Source: Syntrophobacter fumaroxidans MPOB
GTDB lineage: Bacteria > Desulfobacterota > Syntrophobacteria > Syntrophobacterales > Syntrophobacteraceae
Direction: 5' to 3'
Length of the DNA: 64,000 nt
Assembly (NCBI RefSeq): GCF_000014965.1
Contig: NC_008554.1
Location: forward strand, 2,282,001 to 2,346,000
In this document: positions 46,216 to 54,924 of the stretch, in pieces
Layout: each line of letters starts with the position of its first letter
How positions within the stretch are numbered: the first letter of the stretch is position 1
The notes under the pieces: model-generated
Seen by the model: only the letters and a program-made list of their open reading frames with translations
Told to the model about the DNA's origin: nothing
Databases searched by the model: none
Made by a program: the position numbers and the translations under genes

Positions 46216-46594
46216 CGTCCAGGAGCGGCGTGCCGTCGAAGGCGTCCAGGCCCCGGACGGCGATGTTCGTTCCTTCGACGGCCAGGATTTCGACGTTTTC
46301 GATGGCGATCGGGTTGGGCCGATGCGGGCTGCGGGTGGAAAAAACTCCCCGAAGCGGTCGGGAGCGGTCGCCCCGGGGGTGAACCTGGAGCCGGTCGCGC
46401 TCCCCCAGGTGCATCCAGTAGAGGATGACGATGTTCTGGCCGGGTTTGAGCCCGACGCAGGCGTCCCGGTATCGTTCCTCGATTTCCAGGACCCCTTCGA
46501 TCCGGGCTTCCCGACCCTGCCGGGGTGCTTCGGCGGCACTCCGGAGGGGGCTTCGAATCACTCCGATGGGCTCGATCGTCAGTGCATGCGTCAT
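46199..46594 (-). CDS. TrmO/TsaA-like SAM-dependent protein
   Basis: This 131-residue protein has the TrmO/VirR/TsaA beta-barrel signatures: IEPIGVIRSPLR, IEIEERY-like VLEIEERYRDACVGLKPGQN, IVILYWMHLGERDRL, GVFSTRSPHRPNPIAIENVE and GLDAFDGTPLLDVKCEY. Well-studied members N-methylate t6A37 of tRNA; short single-domain members may act on other substrates, so the symbol is left out. The stop overlaps the LysR gene end, and it lies three bases after the RecD2-like gene in the same direction, so the two are co-transcribed. Confidence 0.82.
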   Translation of the reverse strand: MTHALTIEPIGVIRSPLRSAAEAPRQGREARIEGVLEIEERYRDACVGLKPGQNIVILYWMHLGERDRLQVHPRGDRSRPLRGVFSTRSPHRPNPIAIENVEILAVEGTNIAVRGLDAFDGTPLLDVKCEY

Positions 46595-46597
46595 GTG

Positions 46598-48796
46598 TCA
46601 CTCCGGGCTCGTGAAAACGACCCCTTCCAAACGTTCGCGCAGCAGCGTGAACCTCCGGTCGGTGTCGTTGTTCCGAACGGCGATGGCGAGGGCCTTCCTG
46701 CTCCCCACGACAACCACGAGCTTGCGGGCGCGGGTGATGGCGGTGTAGAGGAGATTGCGCCGAAGCATCATGAAATGCTGGGTGAGCAGCGGGAAGACAA
46801 CGGCCGGGTATTCGCTGCCCTGCGCCTTGTGGATGCTGACCGCATAGGCGAGAACCAGTTCGTCGAGCTCCGAAAAGTCATATGGGACCCGCCGGCCGTC
46901 GATATCCACCTCCACCAGCTGCTCTTCGAAGTCGATCTTCGCGATGCGCCCGAGGTCCCCGTTGAAGACGTCCTTGTCGTAGTTGTTGCGGACCTGCATG
47001 ACCTTGTCGTGCAGCCGAAAGGTCCGGTCTCCCCGCTGCACGAAGCGGGTTTCGGGGTTGAGCGCCTCCTGGAGCGCGGTGTTGAGCCGCTGGGCGCCGA
47101 CGGCCCCCCGGTGCATGGGGCTGAGCACCTGGATGTCCTCCACCGGGTCGAGACCGAACCGCTGCGGTATGCGTTCCGTGCACAGTTTGAGGATCACGCG
47201 GCACACTTCCTCGGGGTCTTCCTTTGCAATGAAGTAAAAGTCCTGCAGGCCCTCCCGCTCGTTCTCCATTTGCGGGAACTTCCCCTGCCGCACCAGGTGC
47301 GCGTTGACCACGATGCGGCTCTGCCTGGCCTGGCGGAAGACTTCGTCGAGTCTCACCACGGGAAATCGCCCCGAATCGATGATGTCCTTGAGCACGTTCC
47401 CCGGCCCCACCGAAGGCAACTGGTCCGCGTCGCCCACCAGCACCAGGGTCGCCTGGGGCGGCACCGCCTTGAGCAGGTAATGCATGAGCAGAAGGTCGAG
47501 CATGGAGGTCTCGTCGACGATGACGAGATCCGCCGGGAGGGGTTTGAGCTCGTTGCGGACGAAACCGCCGGCCTGAGGGCTGTATTCGAGCAGCCGGTGA
47601 ATCGTCCCGGCGGAGTACCGGGTGGTTTCGCTCAACCGCTTGGCCGCCCTCCCCGTCGGCGCGGCCAGGCATATCCGCGCGTGCATTTCCCTGAAGACGG
47701 CGAGAATCGCCCGGACCAGGGTCGTCTTCCCGGTGCCGGGGCCGCCCGTGATCACCACGACCTTGTCGGTCAAGGCGCGCTTCACCGCCTCTTCCTGCAG
47801 CGGAGCCGGCTTGAAGGGCAGTTTGTTCTTCAGCCATTTGACCGCCGCCTCCGGGTCCACCCCGCGCCGGAACGGCCGGTACGTCTGCAGCTGGGTGAGC
47901 CGCCGGGCCACTTCGGTTTCCGCCACGTGGTAGCCCCGCAGGGTGACGGCCCGATCCTCACCGAAACGGGTTGCGGCTTGAGGCGGCAGGGACTCCTGGA
48001 CCAGCCTCCGGTCGGCCGTCAGCCGGGACACGGCGTCCCGGAGCACCTCGGACGGAATCTGGAGCAACTCCCGGCATTGTTCGACCAGCCATTCGTGCGG
48101 AACGCACACGTGCCCCTCCTCCGAGCTGCGGTGGAGCACGAACAGGACGCCCGCCTCGGCCCGCAGCGGGGAGTCCGCCGTAAAACCCAGGCTCTGCGCG
48201 ATCCGGTCCGCGGTGAGGAAGCCGATCCCCGATACGTCCATGGCCAGCCGGTAGGGATTCTCCTTGACCGCTTCCAGGGAGCTCTTGCCATAGTGCTTGA
48301 AAATGCGGGCCGCATACGCCGCGTTGACGCCGTGAGTCCGAAGAAAAACCATCACGTCGCGGATGTCCCTCTGTTCCTCCCACGCCTTGCGGATCCGGTC
48401 CAGCCGGTACGCCCCGATCCCCTCGACCTCCCGCAGCCGTTCGGGTTCGTTTTCGATCACTTCCAGGGTATCCACCCCGAAACGGTCCACGATGCGGTCC
48501 GCCATCTTGGCCCCGATACCCCGGATCAGTCCGGATCCCAGGTACTTGCGGATGCCCACCTCGGTGGACGGCATCGTCGTCTCGTAGCGCTCCACCTGGA
48601 ACTGCTCCCCGAAACGGGAATGCACCGTCCAGGAACCTTCCATGAGGAGCACCTCGCCGGGGGTCACCGACACGAAATTCCCCACTACCGTCACGAGTTC
48701 CCGCCTGCCCGGGATTTTGACCTTGAGGACGCTGTACCCGTTCTCCTCCGCGCTGTAGGTGAGGCGTTCCACCAAGCCTCTGATTTGTTCCGCCAT
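46598..48796 (-). CDS. recD2: RecD2-like ATP-dependent DNA helicase
   Basis: This predicted 732-residue SF1B helicase begins with an OB-like N-terminal domain (~1-85), helix-hairpin-helix motifs (YLGSGLIRGIGAKMADRIVD, EVEGIGAYRLDRI) and then motor motifs: Walker A VVVITGGPGTGKTTLVRAIL, Walker B LVIVDETSMLDL, VGDADQLPSVGPG, and late motif SIHKAQGSEYPAVVFPL with NLLYTAITRARKLVVVVGS. RecD2 proteins act without RecBC, often in DNA repair and replication-fork processing with MutS/MutL-type systems. The start at 48796 (MAEQIRG) is preferred over a GTG or ATG six codons upstream. It is co-directional with the TrmO-like gene. Confidence 0.9.
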   Translation of the reverse strand: MAEQIRGLVERLTYSAEENGYSVLKVKIPGRRELVTVVGNFVSVTPGEVLLMEGSWTVHSRFGEQFQVERYETTMPSTEVGIRKYLGSGLIRGIGAKMADRIVDRFGVDTLEVIENEPERLREVEGIGAYRLDRIRKAWEEQRDIRDVMVFLRTHGVNAAYAARIFKHYGKSSLEAVKENPYRLAMDVSGIGFLTADRIAQSLGFTADSPLRAEAGVLFVLHRSSEEGHVCVPHEWLVEQCRELLQIPSEVLRDAVSRLTADRRLVQESLPPQAATRFGEDRAVTLRGYHVAETEVARRLTQLQTYRPFRRGVDPEAAVKWLKNKLPFKPAPLQEEAVKRALTDKVVVITGGPGTGKTTLVRAILAVFREMHARICLAAPTGRAAKRLSETTRYSAGTIHRLLEYSPQAGGFVRNELKPLPADLVIVDETSMLDLLLMHYLLKAVPPQATLVLVGDADQLPSVGPGNVLKDIIDSGRFPVVRLDEVFRQARQSRIVVNAHLVRQGKFPQMENEREGLQDFYFIAKEDPEEVCRVILKLCTERIPQRFGLDPVEDIQVLSPMHRGAVGAQRLNTALQEALNPETRFVQRGDRTFRLHDKVMQVRNNYDKDVFNGDLGRIAKIDFEEQLVEVDIDGRRVPYDFSELDELVLAYAVSIHKAQGSEYPAVVFPLLTQHFMMLRRNLLYTAITRARKLVVVVGSRKALAIAVRNNDTDRRFTLLRERLEGVVFTSPE

Positions 48797-48885
48797 ATCC
48801 GCGTTCCCCGGCAAGTCCGCAAGTTATTCCCGTACAATGATGATTTTGCAAAGTCTATCATTGTTGACGGGAGAGCAATATCTTT

Positions 48886-48913
48886 TTGACAATCCAAAGC
48901 CGCATGTTAATAT
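48886..48913 (+). promoter_or_regulatory. Candidate sigma-70 promoter for the small gene at 49072
   Basis: TTGACA (48886-48891), a 16-bp spacer and TAATAT (48908-48913) lie in the otherwise AT-rich gap after the RecD2-like gene's start, pointing rightward. About 150 bp of leader would precede the small gene. Confidence 0.5.
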
Positions 48914-49071
48914 ACCACTATCCCGCGGCGGGGGGCGTAAACGGTTTACTTCATGCAAGAAATTTGCTATTGAAACGGGCACGCCCCGGTTCATCTCCGT
49001 GGGAGCGGCGGACCCTTAAGTGCCCAGGCTTGAAGGACCGGACTATTTTATTACTCGGGGGGATTTGCCTG

Positions 49072-49305
49072 ATGTCTCTTTACATCAAAACGGACGATTA
49101 TCGCAAACATGGTATCAGCAAGTATTCGGATCCTGACACCATTCGAGCGGTCGTTCAAAAGGAACTCAACATCGAACGGGTTTTTGTGTCTTTCGTCAAC
49201 AAGCATGAGTACATCCGCGTGGACTTCCTGCGCCCGCGCCCGCCGCGGCGGTCCAGGCGACGCCAGTACCTGAAGAAGGCATCGGAAAGTACCCAGCAGG
49301 CATGA
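49072..49305 (+). CDS. 77-residue conserved-looking small protein, unknown
   Basis: This small protein (MSLYIKTDDYRKHGISKYSD, PDTIRAVVQKELNIERVFVS) ends in a strongly basic tail (LRPRPPRRSRRRQYLKKA), which suggests RNA or DNA contact. It has its own promoter candidate, a strong ribosome binding site (GGGGGGATTTGCCTG) and a textbook terminator eight bases after the stop, so it is an independent transcription unit. I recognise no family. Confidence 0.65.
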   Translation: MSLYIKTDDYRKHGISKYSDPDTIRAVVQKELNIERVFVSFVNKHEYIRVDFLRPRPPRRSRRRQYLKKASESTQQA

Positions 49306-49312
49306 CGACGAC

Positions 49313-49338
49313 GGGCACCCTCCTCGGGTGCCCTTTTC
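49313..49338 (+). terminator. Rho-independent terminator
   Basis: Eight-base arms GGGCACCC and GGGTGCCC around TCCTC are followed by TTTTC. It stands directly after the small basic protein gene and separates it from the DarP-like gene. Confidence 0.85.
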
Positions 49339-49507
49339 ATTTGCACGGCGCGCGGCCCGCCGCTCCCGGACGGGACAACCGGAGCGATCCCCGAGCCCTT
49401 CCCGCAAGCGCCCCCCGGATCGTTCCGGCGGGGTCCCGGACATCCCCCCGACATCGCACCCCGGAGTCATTTCCCTGTCCCCCGGCTTGAAAACGATCGG
49501 ACCCCTG

Positions 49508-49993
49508 ATGGAACCGAAAAGCAAATCGCAGATCAAACGGGAAATGCTGGCCCTGCAGTCTCTCGGAGAACAGCTGGTCAAGCTGGGACAGGACCGGCTC
49601 AACCGGATGGACCTCGACCCGGACCTCCGCGAAGCCGTGCTCCATGCCGGGACGCTCGGCAAAGGCGAGGCACTCCGCCGCCAGATGCAATACATCGGCG
49701 TGCTCATGCGCGACATCGATCCGGAACCGATCCGGGAGGCCCTCGAGGCCATCGCTCACGGCCGCGGACATGATGCGCGGCTCTTTCAGAAGCTCGAACG
49801 GTGGCGGGAGGAGTTGATCGAGGGCAACGAGGAGACACTGGCGCAGATCCTGGCCGAGCATCCGCGAGCGGACGGGAAAATGTTGCGCCGGTTCGCGCTC
49901 AACGCCCGCAGGGAACGGGAAGCAAAAGCTCCCCCCAAGTCTTCCCGGGCATTGTTTCGCACCCTGAGAGCGCTTTCGCTCGAGGGCTCCTGA
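49508..49993 (+). CDS. Ribosome-associated protein DarP/YjgA (DUF615)
   Basis: This 161-residue helical protein matches YjgA/DarP closely: SKSQIKREMLALQSLGEQLV, MDLDPDLREAVLHA, RRQMQYIGVLMRDIDPEPIR, LFQKLERWREELIEGNEETL, KAPPKSSRALFRTLRAL. DarP helps late maturation of the 50S subunit in proteobacteria. It lacks the acidic N-terminal extension of the E. coli protein. It starts with ATG at 49508, with only a poor site upstream (CCCCTG). It is followed after 160 bp by a PAS protein gene. Confidence 0.88.
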   Translation: MEPKSKSQIKREMLALQSLGEQLVKLGQDRLNRMDLDPDLREAVLHAGTLGKGEALRRQMQYIGVLMRDIDPEPIREALEAIAHGRGHDARLFQKLERWREELIEGNEETLAQILAEHPRADGKMLRRFALNARREREAKAPPKSSRALFRTLRALSLEGS

Positions 49994-50154
49994 GCGCGAT
50001 CCGGCCCGACACAACCACGGGCGCGGCCGCTTCATGGGCGAACCGCCCCGGGCTTTACCCCGGGGTCGATCCGTGCTTATATGGAGCCGTGTAAGAGCGG
50101 ACGGCGGATTCTTTCCGCATTCCATCACACAAACGAATCGGGGGGAGTGGAATC

Positions 50155-50760
50155 GTGATTTTACGGGGATTGCTGGAAACGGACAGCTTTGTCGGGGGTA
50201 TCCTCAATGCGATGCCTCTGCCGGTGTTCGTCGTCGACGACGACATGGGGATCATCGCCTACAATCAGAGCGCCTCGCAACTGCTGGGCAGCGACCCGGA
50301 AACGGTCATCCGCAGACGCACGGGCGAGCTTCTTCACTGCGTCCATTCGTATGAAACCCAAGAAGGATGCGGCAGAGCCCCGCTGTGCAGGGACTGCATC
50401 TTGAGGAACGCGGTCGGAGAGTGTCTGCGGGAGGGCAAAGCGATCCGCAGGAAAGCCCTGATGGAGGTGGCGCCGAAAAGCGCCCCCGCCCGGACGATCG
50501 ACCTCTTCGTCACCGCGGCGCCGTTCAAATACCAGGCGGGCGGATACGCGCTCCTGGTGCTCCAGGACGTCACCGAGCTGGTGGAACTGAGAAGTATCGT
50601 TCCCATCTGTTCCTACTGCAAGAAAATCCGCAACGACGCGCAGTACTGGGACAGCGTGGAGCTGTACATCAAGACGCACATCGACGTGCAGTTCTCGCAC
50701 GGCATTTGCCCGGAGTGTTTCGAGAAGGTCCGTTTGGACCGTCCCGAAAAGGACCCTTGA
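50155..50760 (+). CDS. PAS-domain protein with C-terminal Cys cluster
   Basis: This 201-residue protein has one PAS domain (~15-135: AMPLPVFVVDDDMGIIAYNQ, ending VLQDVTELVELR) that itself contains a Cys-rich insert (GCGRAPLCRDC). The C-terminal motif PICSYCKKIRND, W-x-x-E-x-Y-I (SVELYIKTH) and FSHGICPECFEK is shared by many sensor proteins of anaerobes and probably binds a metal. No output domain is present, so it would act through protein contact. GTG start follows GGGGGGAGTGGAATC. It could be a redox sensor; that is inference. Confidence 0.75.
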   Translation: MILRGLLETDSFVGGILNAMPLPVFVVDDDMGIIAYNQSASQLLGSDPETVIRRRTGELLHCVHSYETQEGCGRAPLCRDCILRNAVGECLREGKAIRRKALMEVAPKSAPARTIDLFVTAAPFKYQAGGYALLVLQDVTELVELRSIVPICSYCKKIRNDAQYWDSVELYIKTHIDVQFSHGICPECFEKVRLDRPEKDP

Positions 50761-50863
50761 CGGGAGACGGAACCGCGGATTCCAAACGAACCCAAATCCG
50801 GACGGCAAATCCGCGGCGAATCGGTTCGGAGCTCACCCCAACGGCGTCCGCTCGATGCCGGGC

Positions 50864-51844
50864 TCAGGCTCCATGCCCGAGCTGCCGCCAGGCGGCCAGG
50901 GCCGCGCCGAGCGGTGCCGCATCATCTCCCAGGACACCCCGCCGGATGACCGCGTCCGCGGCTTCGAACATCGTCGCGTGCTCGGCAAGACTCACCACGA
51001 GCGCCCCTTCGAACTGGTCCCAACCCGCGCTCACTCCCCCGCCGATGACGGCGTGCCGCACGCCCAGCACCGTGAAGCAATTGCTCAACGCCAGCCCGAT
51101 GGCCCATCCCATGCGCCGGAACACCTCACGCGCAAGGGGATCTCCCTGCAGCGCCAGCCGGTGAACGTCCCGCGCGGCGACCTTTGCGGGCTCCAGCGGC
51201 CTCTGTTCAATTCCCGCTACAGGTGCGCCCGTCGCGGCCGCTTCCAGGAACCCTTCGACCAGGGCCCGACCCGACGCGTAGGCCTCCAGGCACCCGCGCG
51301 CGCCGCATGCGCAGGGGCGTCCGCCGGGGACGACGATCATGTGCCCGATTTCGCCCGCAAACCCCAGGTTGTCCCCGGTCCACAAATGATTGTCGAGAAC
51401 CAGGCACCCTCCCACCCCCGTTCCGAGGGTCAGACCGACCCAGTTGGGAATGGATCGGCCCGCGCCCAACCGGCTTTCACCGATGCCGAAACAATCGGCG
51501 TCGTTGAGCATGACCACGGGAAGGTCCAGCGCCGTTCGGAGCTCCGCGGCAAGAGGGTAGCCGTTCATACGGGGGAGATTGGGAGAAAAGACGACGCGTC
51601 CTTCACGAGGATCGATCCTGCCCGCCACTCCAAGGCCCGCGGCCCGCACGGCCGCGCCGAAACCGGACGCGGCGAGCCGCAGGGAACGGCATTCCTCGAT
51701 CAGGCGGCGGGCCGTCTCCCGGCCCTCGAGCCACGCCCCGGTCGCCGTCCGGCTCTGCAGAACGATTCGTCCCCGGGGATCGACGAGGGCCGATCGCATG
51801 TTGGTCCCGCCGACATCAATTCCGATTACCAGGTCCTCGGTCAT
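50864..51844 (-). CDS. ROK-family sugar kinase (glucokinase-like)
   Basis: This 326-residue ROK protein starts LVIGIDVGGTNMRSALVDPR (phosphate-1 motif), has VVMLNDADCFGIGESRLGAG with the catalytic Asp, LTLGTGVGGCLVLDN and the ROK zinc motif CACGARGCLEAYASG, and GHMIVVPGG. No HTH is present, so it is a kinase rather than a repressor. The substrate is probably glucose or a related hexose. The start at 51844 (MTEDLVIG) fits the family; the longer upstream frame is proline-rich and lacks a site. It lies 55 bp after the next leftward gene, so the two may share a message. Confidence 0.88.
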   Translation of the reverse strand: MTEDLVIGIDVGGTNMRSALVDPRGRIVLQSRTATGAWLEGRETARRLIEECRSLRLAASGFGAAVRAAGLGVAGRIDPREGRVVFSPNLPRMNGYPLAAELRTALDLPVVMLNDADCFGIGESRLGAGRSIPNWVGLTLGTGVGGCLVLDNHLWTGDNLGFAGEIGHMIVVPGGRPCACGARGCLEAYASGRALVEGFLEAAATGAPVAGIEQRPLEPAKVAARDVHRLALQGDPLAREVFRRMGWAIGLALSNCFTVLGVRHAVIGGGVSAGWDQFEGALVVSLAEHATMFEAADAVIRRGVLGDDAAPLGAALAAWRQLGHGA

Positions 51845-51899
51845 GGGACTCCAGGGTGCGGGCGCCGCCGCGGGGATCCCGCGGCGGTTCCGCCTGCGT

Positions 51900-52502
51900 T
51901 CAGCCAACGAAGCTCTCCGGCAGGTAGAACACGTAGTGAAGCGAGAGCACGTCGAACTGGGCGTCGCTCTCCTCCCGGATCACGTCGTAGAGGGCCTTGA
52001 GAGAACCGGCCCCGGCCACGCGCCGCCCGAACCGCTGCAGATCGTACCAGACGGGGTGAACGGGCAGCAGAAAATCCTGGACGCTGCCGCGCCAAATCAC
52101 GCGCAACGCGTCCCTTTCCTCGGTGATCGTCTTGTAGAAGCGCCGCAGCAGGTCGGTGCGCAGGATCGGCGAAGGTTCCTTGGTCACGCATTCCATCATC
52201 GCCGCCAGCCGATAGACGCGGCGCATGGACGCTTCGTCGTCCCGGTGCCGGTAGAGACCCATCACCGTGAAATGAAGGCCTCCGTCCAGGGTGATGTGAT
52301 CCGGGACGAAGGCGACGTGCCGGTGGCCCTCGGCGCGCAGCGCGTCCTCGCGATGCGCTTCGAACCGGCCCGATTCCTCCCGCGTGCACATCATGACGAA
52401 GCCGCTCCGCCACTCGCCCCGCCGGAATTCCAGGGGCCGGCGGACAATCACGTTGTCCCCCCGACCTCCGCCTCTGTCTTTGAATTGGATGATGTCAGCC
52501 AC
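51900..52502 (-). CDS. Conserved-looking protein of unknown function
   Basis: This predicted 200-residue protein (GTG start VADIIQFKDR; VRRPLEFRRGEWRSGFVMMC, FVPDHITLDGGLHFTVMGLY, FDVLSLHYVFYLPESF) shows mixed alpha/beta structure without known motifs. The run RHRDDEASMRRVYRLAAMME followed by KEPSPILRTDLLRRFYKTI gives a helical centre. The start is uncertain. It lies between CBS-ACT and ROK genes, all leftward. I do not recognise the family and infer no function. Confidence 0.6.
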   Translation of the reverse strand: MADIIQFKDRGGGRGDNVIVRRPLEFRRGEWRSGFVMMCTREESGRFEAHREDALRAEGHRHVAFVPDHITLDGGLHFTVMGLYRHRDDEASMRRVYRLAAMMECVTKEPSPILRTDLLRRFYKTITEERDALRVIWRGSVQDFLLPVHPVWYDLQRFGRRVAGAGSLKALYDVIREESDAQFDVLSLHYVFYLPESFVG

Positions 52503-52626
52503 GGCACCGTTCCGCGCGATCCCGGGCAAGCCGCTCCGGAAAGCGCGCAAAGACCGCCGGACGCCAGGCCCGCATCGACCCGGCCGTCCCTTCCCCTCCC
52601 GGACCGCCGGACGCCGCAATGGCGGG

Positions 52627-53298
52627 TCAGCGCGGCAGGTAGGCAGTGAGATCCTCAACGTACTGGGTGATCACCTTGTACCCCGCCTCGGTGAGGATGG
52701 ACACGGCCTTATCGTAGACATCCGTGTTCACCCGCAGGATGACCTGCCAGACATCGGGATGGGCGACGAGGGGGACGAACAGCACGCTGCTGATGTTGAT
52801 TCCCGCCTGCGCCATGTAATTGCAGACCTCGGCCAGGAGCCCGATGCGATCGACCGCCAGCAGCGACAGCCGCTTGGTGTTGTCGCTCAACCCGAGAGCG
52901 GTCAGCACCACCTGCATCAGGTCCGTGACCGTGATGATCCCCACCAGCCTGTCGTCCTTGACCACCGGGAGGGCTCCGAACTTCTTGTCGTGGATGATGA
53001 GCGCGGCCCGCTCGATGTGCATGTCGGGAGTGGCGGTTACGACATTGCGCGTCATGACGTTGGCCACGGTCAGTTTCTGCAGCACGTAGGTGAGCTCGTG
53101 CACGCTCAGCGTGGTGGCCGGAGAAGCCCAGACCTGCCGGAGATCCCGGTCCGTCACGAGGCCCACCAGGTGCGCCTTGCCGTCGGTGACCGGCAGATGC
53201 GAGATACGGTGGTTGTCCATCATTTCCCGGGCCTTGAACACGGAGGTTTCCGGGGTTATGGTCAGCAGCTTGGTCTTCATATACCAGCCGACGTACAT
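52627..53298 (-). CDS. CBS-pair and ACT domain protein (AcuB-like)
   Basis: This 223-residue protein has two CBS motifs (residues ~1-135: TITPETSVFKAREMMDNHRI, HLPVTDGKAHLVGLVTDRD; VVTATPDMHIERAALIIHDK, ALPVVKDDRLVGIITVTDLM) and a C-terminal ACT domain (LSLLAVDRIGLLAEVCNYMA, AGINISSVLFVPL). CBS pairs bind adenylates and ACT domains bind amino acids or similar ligands, so it likely senses energy or metabolite state. It resembles AcuB of acetoin users, but no acetoin genes are here. The ATG follows AAGGAGGGGCATC, a strong site. Confidence 0.88.
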   Translation of the reverse strand: MYVGWYMKTKLLTITPETSVFKAREMMDNHRISHLPVTDGKAHLVGLVTDRDLRQVWASPATTLSVHELTYVLQKLTVANVMTRNVVTATPDMHIERAALIIHDKKFGALPVVKDDRLVGIITVTDLMQVVLTALGLSDNTKRLSLLAVDRIGLLAEVCNYMAQAGINISSVLFVPLVAHPDVWQVILRVNTDVYDKAVSILTEAGYKVITQYVEDLTAYLPR

Positions 53299-53411
53299 GA
53301 TGCCCCTCCTTATTATTTTGTTCCATTCCCCCTGTCGACTGAATAGAATAGGAATTCAGCGGCGCGGGTGTCAACATCAAAGTCGTTTCGGACGGCGGGA
53401 GGAAGGATCGG

Positions 53412-53822
53412 GTGAGAGGCGAAGGGAACATCAGAGACCAGGAACTGCTGAAAAAGCTCTCCGAGGCTATCGAGGAATGGGAGATCTCCCCGTATTTCCT
53501 TCCCGCCGACGAACTGTTCGACCTGGAGCGATTTCTGGCGGACCACGATGCCGATCAGACCCGGGGCGAACTCGAAGCCATCTACGGAACTCCCCTCAAC
53601 TACAACTTCTGGTCGTCCTTTCTCGCCTTCCATCGCCTCAAGCGGGCCCGCGAGGAAACCCGGGTTCAGGACGCTCTCCGGGAAGAAAAACGCAGGCAGT
53701 ACCTCATGGTGGTGGAGGAAGAAAAAAGGGCCGGAAAGAAATGGCTCAAGGAATGGTTCCACAACCAGCGCCGCCGGCAGATCAGAATCCTCCCCGGCGG
53801 CCGCGGCGGCAAACCTAGTTGA
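53412..53822 (+). CDS. Hypothetical helical protein
   Basis: This 136-residue protein (LLKKLSEAIEEWEISPYFLP, ADELFDLERFLADHDADQTR, YNFWSSFLAFHRLKRAREET) is all-helical and very rich in charged residues, with a basic C-terminal end. GTG start follows GGAGGAAGGATCGG. It overlaps the convergent mreB 3' end by eight bases. No family is known to me; the composition suggests a cytoplasmic adaptor or nucleic-acid-binding protein. Confidence 0.6.
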   Translation: MRGEGNIRDQELLKKLSEAIEEWEISPYFLPADELFDLERFLADHDADQTRGELEAIYGTPLNYNFWSSFLAFHRLKRAREETRVQDALREEKRRQYLMVVEEEKRAGKKWLKEWFHNQRRRQIRILPGGRGGKPS

Positions 53823-54837
53823 TGAACACGGACCGGTGAAAATCCAGGTGTTCGATGACCGTGCCGGCACCGCGCGCGACCGCGGTGAGGGGATCTTCGG
53901 CGATGTTCACCTTGAGCGTGGTGTACTGGCTGAGCAGCCGGTCGAGGCCCCGGAGCAGCGCTCCGCCTCCGGCCAGCCAGAATCCCTTGTCGTGGATGTC
54001 CGCCGCAAGGTCCGGCGGCGTTTTTTCCAGGGCGCGCTTCACCGCTTCCACGATGGCATAGACCGGTTCCTTGATGGCTTCCCGGATTTCCTCATCGGTG
54101 ACGGTGAAGGTGCGGGGAATGCCGGTGAGGATTTCCTTGCCGGTGACTTCCAGCGTCTCGGGCTGATCCAGGGGCGCCGCCGTGCCGATTTTCATCTTGA
54201 TGTTCTCGGCCAGGACTTCGCTGATGATCATCTGCCGCTCCCGCTGCATATAACGAAGGATGGCCTCGTTGGCTTCGTCCCCCGCCACCCGCACGGATTC
54301 GCTGTAAGCCACCGCGAACATCGAAATGACGGCCACCTCGGTGGTGCCGCCGCCGATGTCCACGATCATGTTGCCGAACGGCTGGTCCACGGGCAGACCG
54401 GTCCCGATCGCCGCGGCCATGGGTTCCTCGACCAGGTGGATGTGCCGCGCCCCGGCCTGTTCGGCCGCTTCGATGACCGCCCGTTTCTCCACCGACGTGA
54501 TGCCCGTGGGAACGGCCACCACCAGCCGGGGCCGGACGAACTGACGGCGTTTGAGCACCTTGCTCAGAAAATACTTGATCATCACCGCGGTGACTTCGAA
54601 ATCGGCGATGACACCGTCTTTCAGCGGCCGGATGGTGACCACGCGCTGGCTGTGGCGCCCGATGATGTTGCGGGCTTCCTGCCCCACGGCGATCACCTGG
54701 TGGGTGTCCTGGTTGATGGCGACCACCGACGGTTCGTTCAGGACGACACCCCTGCCCCTGAGATAGATCAGCGTGTTGGCGGTCCCCAGATCCATGGCCA
54801 GGTCTTTGGAAAAATATGATAAAAGCCGTTCAAACAT
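53815..54837 (-). CDS. mreB: Rod shape-determining protein MreB
   Basis: This 340-residue bacterial actin has all nucleotide-binding motifs: KDLAMDLGTANTLIYLRGRG (phosphate 1), IVDIGGGTTEVAVISMF (phosphate 2), the connect motifs VVAVPTGITSVEKRAV and LVEEPMAAAIGTGLPV, and the adenosine motif KGFWLAGGGALLRGLD. It forms membrane filaments that guide lateral wall growth. mreC and mreD do not follow, which is unusual for the housekeeping copy. It lies 87 bp after a GAF protein gene in the same direction. The start at 54837 follows AAAGGGTCACCT. Confidence 0.93.
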   Translation of the reverse strand: MFERLLSYFSKDLAMDLGTANTLIYLRGRGVVLNEPSVVAINQDTHQVIAVGQEARNIIGRHSQRVVTIRPLKDGVIADFEVTAVMIKYFLSKVLKRRQFVRPRLVVAVPTGITSVEKRAVIEAAEQAGARHIHLVEEPMAAAIGTGLPVDQPFGNMIVDIGGGTTEVAVISMFAVAYSESVRVAGDEANEAILRYMQRERQMIISEVLAENIKMKIGTAAPLDQPETLEVTGKEILTGIPRTFTVTDEEIREAIKEPVYAIVEAVKRALEKTPPDLAADIHDKGFWLAGGGALLRGLDRLLSQYTTLKVNIAEDPLTAVARGAGTVIEHLDFHRSVFIN

Positions 54838-54924
54838 AGGTGACCCTTTGTGTTTGTCGGGATGCATTCCATTCGATCCAGTGGCCGTAAAGTCTATAGA
54901 GAATGCCCCGGCCGGTCAATCACT

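Noticed and set aside
46016-48889. 957-codon plus-strand frame across the RecD2-like gene
   Set aside because: The minus strand carries all helicase motifs; the plus frame has none and begins inside the LysR gene.
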